Of a DNA stretch of 27,618 nt, positions 25,009 to 27,618 are shown in pieces. The translations under genes were made by a program, and so were the position numbers. Source of the stretch: Natronohydrobacter sp. (GTDB taxonomy: Bacteria > Pseudomonadota > Alphaproteobacteria > Rhodobacterales > Rhodobacteraceae); the NCBI GenBank assembly GCA_007117255.1, contig SKGU01000130.1:1-27618 (forward strand). Reading direction: 5' to 3'. The notes beneath the pieces were generated by a model. That model was not told the origin of the DNA and made no database searches. It saw only the letters and a program-made list of their open reading frames with translations. Every line of letters begins with the position of its first letter. Positions within the stretch are counted from its first letter, which is position 1.

Positions 25009-26031
25009 ATGGCGTTGCGCGACAGCCATGTGACAATGGCTCATGGGGGCGGCGGGCGCGCAATGCGCGACCTGATTGATGAGGTGTTTACTTCACGCTT
25101 TCAGCCCCCCGGTATGGAAGATCAGGCACGGTTGATGGATGATGCTTTGCGCCAGCCGGGGGCTCGGCTGGCCTTCACAACCGACGGGTTTGTCGTCTCG
25201 CCACTGACGTTTCCGGGTGGGGATATCGGCAAACTGTCAGTTTGCGGCACGATAAACGACCTCGTCGTAGGCGGCGCGCAGCCGCTGTGGTTGTCAGCCG
25301 GGTTCATTATTGAAGAAGGCACCGAGATCGCAGTTCTGCGCCGGATTGTGGACAGCATGACTTGCGCGGCCTCAGCCGCCGGCGTGCGGATCGTAACGGG
25401 TGACACCAAAGTCGTCGAACGAGGTGCGGCGGATGGTGTCTTCATCACTTCATCCGGAATTGGCGTGATCCCCCCGGGACTGGAGCTGAGCGCAAGCAAG
25501 ATACAGGTGGGGGATGCGATTATTGTAAACGGTCCCCTGGGCGATCACGGTGCAGTGATCATGGCCAGCCGCCGAGAGTTTGCACTGGAGACACCCCTGG
25601 TGTCGGATTGTGCCGCGCTGGACAAAGTCATGGCCGCCGCGTTGCAGGCCGCACCGGATTTACATGCTGCGCGCGACTCCACGCGCGGCGGATTGGCCTC
25701 GGCGCTGAACGAGTTGGCAATCGACGCGGGCCTTGGGATGCTGCTGAACGAAACTGACGTTCCACTACGCCCCGAAGTGCGCGGGCTATGTGAAATCCTT
25801 GGTCTGGACCCGCTCTATCTGGCCAATGAAGGGCGACTTGTTCTATTTGTCCCGGCGCACAAGGCCGAAGCTGCTCGCGCCGCCATCGCAGCCTTGCCCG
25901 AAGGTGAGGGGGCCGCCATTATTGGCCATGTGGTCGATGCGCATCCTGGGCAGGTACGGATGCAAAGTGGTTTTGGCGGAACCCGTATTGTCGATATGCT
26001 GATTGGTGATCAACTCCCCAGGATATGCTGA
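25009..26031 (+). CDS. hypE: HypE, thiocarbamate dehydratase producing the cyanide ligand
   Basis: The 340-aa protein is of the AIR synthase/HypE family, beginning with TMAHGGGGRAMRDLI and ending in PRIC. The C-terminal cysteine is the residue carbamoylated by HypF and dehydrated with ATP to thiocyanate. GDTKVVERG and RDSTRGGLASALNELA are further family signatures. AGAGGCAAG upstream of the ATG is a modest ribosome binding site. It is the last gene of the hyp operon, immediately followed by an insertion sequence remnant; no terminator is visible after it. Confidence 0.97.
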   Translation: MALRDSHVTMAHGGGGRAMRDLIDEVFTSRFQPPGMEDQARLMDDALRQPGARLAFTTDGFVVSPLTFPGGDIGKLSVCGTINDLVVGGAQPLWLSAGFIIEEGTEIAVLRRIVDSMTCAASAAGVRIVTGDTKVVERGAADGVFITSSGIGVIPPGLELSASKIQVGDAIIVNGPLGDHGAVIMASRREFALETPLVSDCAALDKVMAAALQAAPDLHAARDSTRGGLASALNELAIDAGLGMLLNETDVPLRPEVRGLCEILGLDPLYLANEGRLVLFVPAHKAEAARAAIAALPEGEGAAIIGHVVDAHPGQVRMQSGFGGTRIVDMLIGDQLPRIC

Positions 26032-26076
26032 GGCGTGGACAAAAGACTCGGATACACGCTGTCGGGTTTCAGATAG

Positions 26077-26400
26077 AAGGGCGAGAGCGTCCGACGGGTA
26101 GCGGCGGCGCTGGATGTGGCACCATCAAGCGTGGTGAAATGGTCGCAGCGGCAGCGGGTGACAGGGAGCTGTGCGCCTGCGGGCACCGGCGGCCACCCGC
26201 CGCGCAAGATAGCAGGCGCGCATGAGGTATGGGTGCTGGAACGGATCAAGACGCCCTTCACACTGCGCGGTCTGGTGCGCGAGCTGGCCGAGCGCGGGCT
26301 GCGCGTTGACTACCGCACCGTCTGGTCCTTCGTGCATCGCACGGGCTATTCGTTCAAAAAAAGACCCAACTTGCCGAAGAACAGAACCTCCCGGATGTGA
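26077..26400 (+). pseudogene. IS630 transposase, first frame, 5'-truncated
   Basis: The frame opens after a stop at 26074 and reads GESVRRVAAALDVAPSSVVKWSQRQRVTGSCAP, the second half of the IS630 N-terminal helix-turn-helix, then TPFTLRGLVRELAERGLRVDYRTVWSFVHRTGYSFKK. It ends at 26400 after an A7 run (26356-26362). A -1 slip there would continue in frame as FKKKTQLAEEQNLPDVSRRR into the second frame. GTG at 26116 is the first possible start, but the family begins earlier, so this is likely a remnant. Confidence 0.75.
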
Positions 26401-26963
26401 GCCGCCGCCGCGCGCGCTGGAAGCGGTATCAGGATCGGATCGATCCGTCTCGCCTCGTATTCATCGATGAAGCCTGGGCCAAGACCAACTTGGCACCCCT
26501 GCGCGGCTGGGCCCCAAAAGGGGAGCGCCTGATCGGCCGCGCGCCGCATGGTCACTGGCGCATCATGACCTTCATCGCCGCCTTGCGTCACGACCGGATC
26601 GACGCGCCATTCGTTCTGGATGGCCCAGTTAACGGCTCAGCCTTTCAAGCCTATGTCGAGAAAGTTCTCGCCCCGACATTGCGCCCGGGCGATGTGGTGG
26701 TGATGGACAATCTCGGCAGCCACAAAGGGCAGGCGGTGCGCGCCGCCATCCGGGCGGCAAAAGCGCATCCGCTCTTCCTCCCGCCTTACAGCCCAGACCT
26801 CAATCCCATCGAACAGGTCTTCGCCAAGCTCAAGCACATGCTGCGCGAGGCGTCTGAGCGCACTGTGGAAGCGACTTGGCGCAAGATCGGTGCGCTCATC
26901 GACTGCTCCACCCCGCAGGAATGCGCAAACCACCTCATCAATGCCGGATATGCTTCAAGCTGA
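26397..26963 (+). CDS. IS630 transposase, second frame with DDE catalytic domain
   Basis: 188 aa containing the DDE catalytic triad: Asp in LVFIDEAWAKTN, Asp in VVMDNLGSHKG and Glu in LPPYSPDLNPIEQVFAKLKHMLR. The GWAPKGERLIGRAPHGHW and FIAALRHDRIDAPFVLDGP blocks are typical of the family. Normally this is the C-terminal part of a single transposase made by -1 frameshifting from the upstream frame at the A7 run. The catalytic domain looks intact, but without the complete N-terminal DNA-binding part it is unlikely to act alone. Confidence 0.85.
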   Translation: MSRRRARWKRYQDRIDPSRLVFIDEAWAKTNLAPLRGWAPKGERLIGRAPHGHWRIMTFIAALRHDRIDAPFVLDGPVNGSAFQAYVEKVLAPTLRPGDVVVMDNLGSHKGQAVRAAIRAAKAHPLFLPPYSPDLNPIEQVFAKLKHMLREASERTVEATWRKIGALIDCSTPQECANHLINAGYASS

Positions 26964-27237
26964 TCTCATCACGCTTTAGCAGGTCAACCGCGGCAAGGAG
27001 ACGTGGTTCCTTTTCAAACGCACGAAGCAAGCCAACTCTTGCGTGCCCATCAAGGTTGTTGCCGAACAGCGCCGCTTTGACCAGAGGACGTGACTGAGCC
27101 ACGTCGATGGCGGCGAGGCAGGAGAGTCTGACGTCGCGCCTGGACTGTGAATCTGCACCAAAACTGAGTCGGCCCCAATTTTGAATGCAGATTGACACCG
27201 GCAAAAGACAGTGGGCCGATTGTTCAGGACGAACCAC
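26938..27237 (-). pseudogene. Unrecognised ORF fragment between the IS630 element and a repeat
   Basis: An open frame of 99 codons reads RRDVRLSCLAAIDVAQSRPLVKAALFGNNLDGHARVGLLRAFEKEPRLLAAVDLLKRDEI in its middle. That part has the balanced Leu/Ala/Glu/Arg composition of a real helical protein. Both ends look unlike protein: the start region is the repeat at 27147-27196 and the end runs into the transposase gene. I do not recognise a family. It may be a piece of a gene broken by insertion events. Confidence 0.35.
27147..27196. repeat. Imperfect inverted repeat, possible transposon end remnant
   Basis: The left arm starts GTGAATCTGCACCAAAACTG (27147-27166). The complement of the right arm, read from 27196, starts GTCAATCTGCATTCAAAATT. 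The shared core AATCTGCA and following A-run resemble repeated terminal motifs of IS21-type elements in this bacterial group (from memory, not searched). There is no transposase next to it in the window. Confidence 0.45.
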
Positions 27238-27618
27238 TTCGGTGCTCGCGAATCAATAGATCGTATACCAAGATCGGCGCGTTTCGACTCTTAATCGTGG
27301 CGCGAAAGTGGCTTCGATTTTTCAACATTGTGGCAAAAAAATGAGTTAATTTGTGATTAGAACATAATTCATGGAGATTTGATATGATCTCTAGCCATTT
27401 GGCTAATTATTTATAATTTTTTCTGAAATTTCTATCATTTTCCGTTTTGATTAAATTGTTCAGGGTTCTCATAATTTACAAATCGTAACCCATGTAGCCC
27501 GCATTCCCCAAGTAACCCGCTGATTTCGCTGTCCTGAACTCGACATTACCTATATAAATCATGGTGTTGATAGCTGTGAGGGGCGTGTTTCATGGATCAC
27601 CCAGAGGGTGCGGGTTCG
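27238..27618. other. AT-rich terminal stretch without a complete gene
   Basis: From about 27300 to 27480 base composition shifts sharply to A+T, with runs such as TTATTTATAATTTTTTC, unlike the GC-rich hup locus. No ORF of useful size is present. A TATATAAAT at about 27550 and an ATG at 27592 preceded by GTGAGGGG could start a gene running off the right edge (MDHPEGAGS visible), but nine codons are too few to judge. The composition suggests foreign or regulatory DNA. Confidence 0.5.

Larger units (their letters stand above)
26040..26990 (+). mobile_element. IS630-family insertion sequence, 5'-damaged (boundaries approximate)
   Basis: Two overlapping frames encode an IS630-type transposase (see the CDS entries). 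The usual N-terminal 20-30 residues before GESVRRVAAALDV cannot be found, because a stop codon lies at 26074-26076 and hypE ends at 26031. I could not pair clear terminal inverted repeats next to TA target sites, so the ends are estimates. It marks the right edge of the hydrogenase island. Confidence 0.75.

Noticed and set aside
26021..26956. GGATATGCT present at the hypE end and again near the transposase end, considered as an IS target duplication
   Set aside because: The second copy lies inside the transposase coding sequence (GYASS) and the first encodes the conserved HypE PRIC terminus; IS630 elements duplicate only TA. Judged coincidental.

Overview
The window is high-G+C DNA whose gene families, gene order and tightly overlapping operon style point to an alphaproteobacterium of the Rhodobacterales (Rhodobacter/Roseinatronobacter-like). 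This is inferred from family resemblance; no search was run. Nearly all of it is one hydrogen-uptake [NiFe]-hydrogenase island with its own H2-sensing system, nickel importer, nickel regulator and almost complete maturation set. The gene content matches the classical Rhodobacter capsulatus order hupTUV-hypF-hupSLCDFGHJK-hypAB-hupR-hypCDE. Here the sensor/hypF block is inverted, and a nickel ECF transporter with nikR is inserted between it and the structural genes.

Layout: (1) 1-2422, an unrelated flank: a peptide-type ABC substrate-binding protein (minus strand) divergent from a DUF1028 protein (plus strand), with two tandem palindromic operators between them; then a 461-bp stretch without a convincing gene. 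(2) 2884-9016, minus strand: hupT (histidine kinase), hupU and hupV (H2-sensor hydrogenase) and hypF. The hypF reading frame is broken by an apparent 1-nt deletion. (3) 9098-12763: nikR (plus) faces the nickel importer operon (minus: unknown periplasmic protein, NikL-like, NikM, NikQ, NikO). nikR and nikO overlap tail to tail inside a 15-bp inverted repeat. An E. coli-type NikR operator lies on a candidate promoter of the nik operon. (4) 13073-26031, plus strand: hupS, hupL, hupC, a strong terminator, then hupDFGHJK-hypAB-hupR-hypCDE with mostly overlapping start and stop codons. (5) 26040-27618: a 5'-damaged IS630-family element with a -1 frameshift at an A7 run, an unrecognised ORF fragment, an imperfect inverted repeat and an AT-rich tail. 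This is the edge of the island.

How it works together: NikR-controlled import supplies nickel. HypA/HypB insert it, HypC/D/E/F and HupF make and deliver the Fe(CN)2CO group, and HupG/H/J/K assist assembly of HupS/HupL. HupD cleaves the HupL tail, and the Tat signal on HupS exports the dimer to HupC in the membrane. HupUV senses H2 and signals through HupT to HupR, which controls hupSL. HupS has the six-cysteine proximal-cluster pattern of O2-tolerant group 1d enzymes. The most checkable oddities are the hypF frameshift, the shared nikR/nikO hairpin that gives both proteins the same tail, the NikR operator, the unrecognised first gene of the nik operon, and the tandem operators at 1690-1735.
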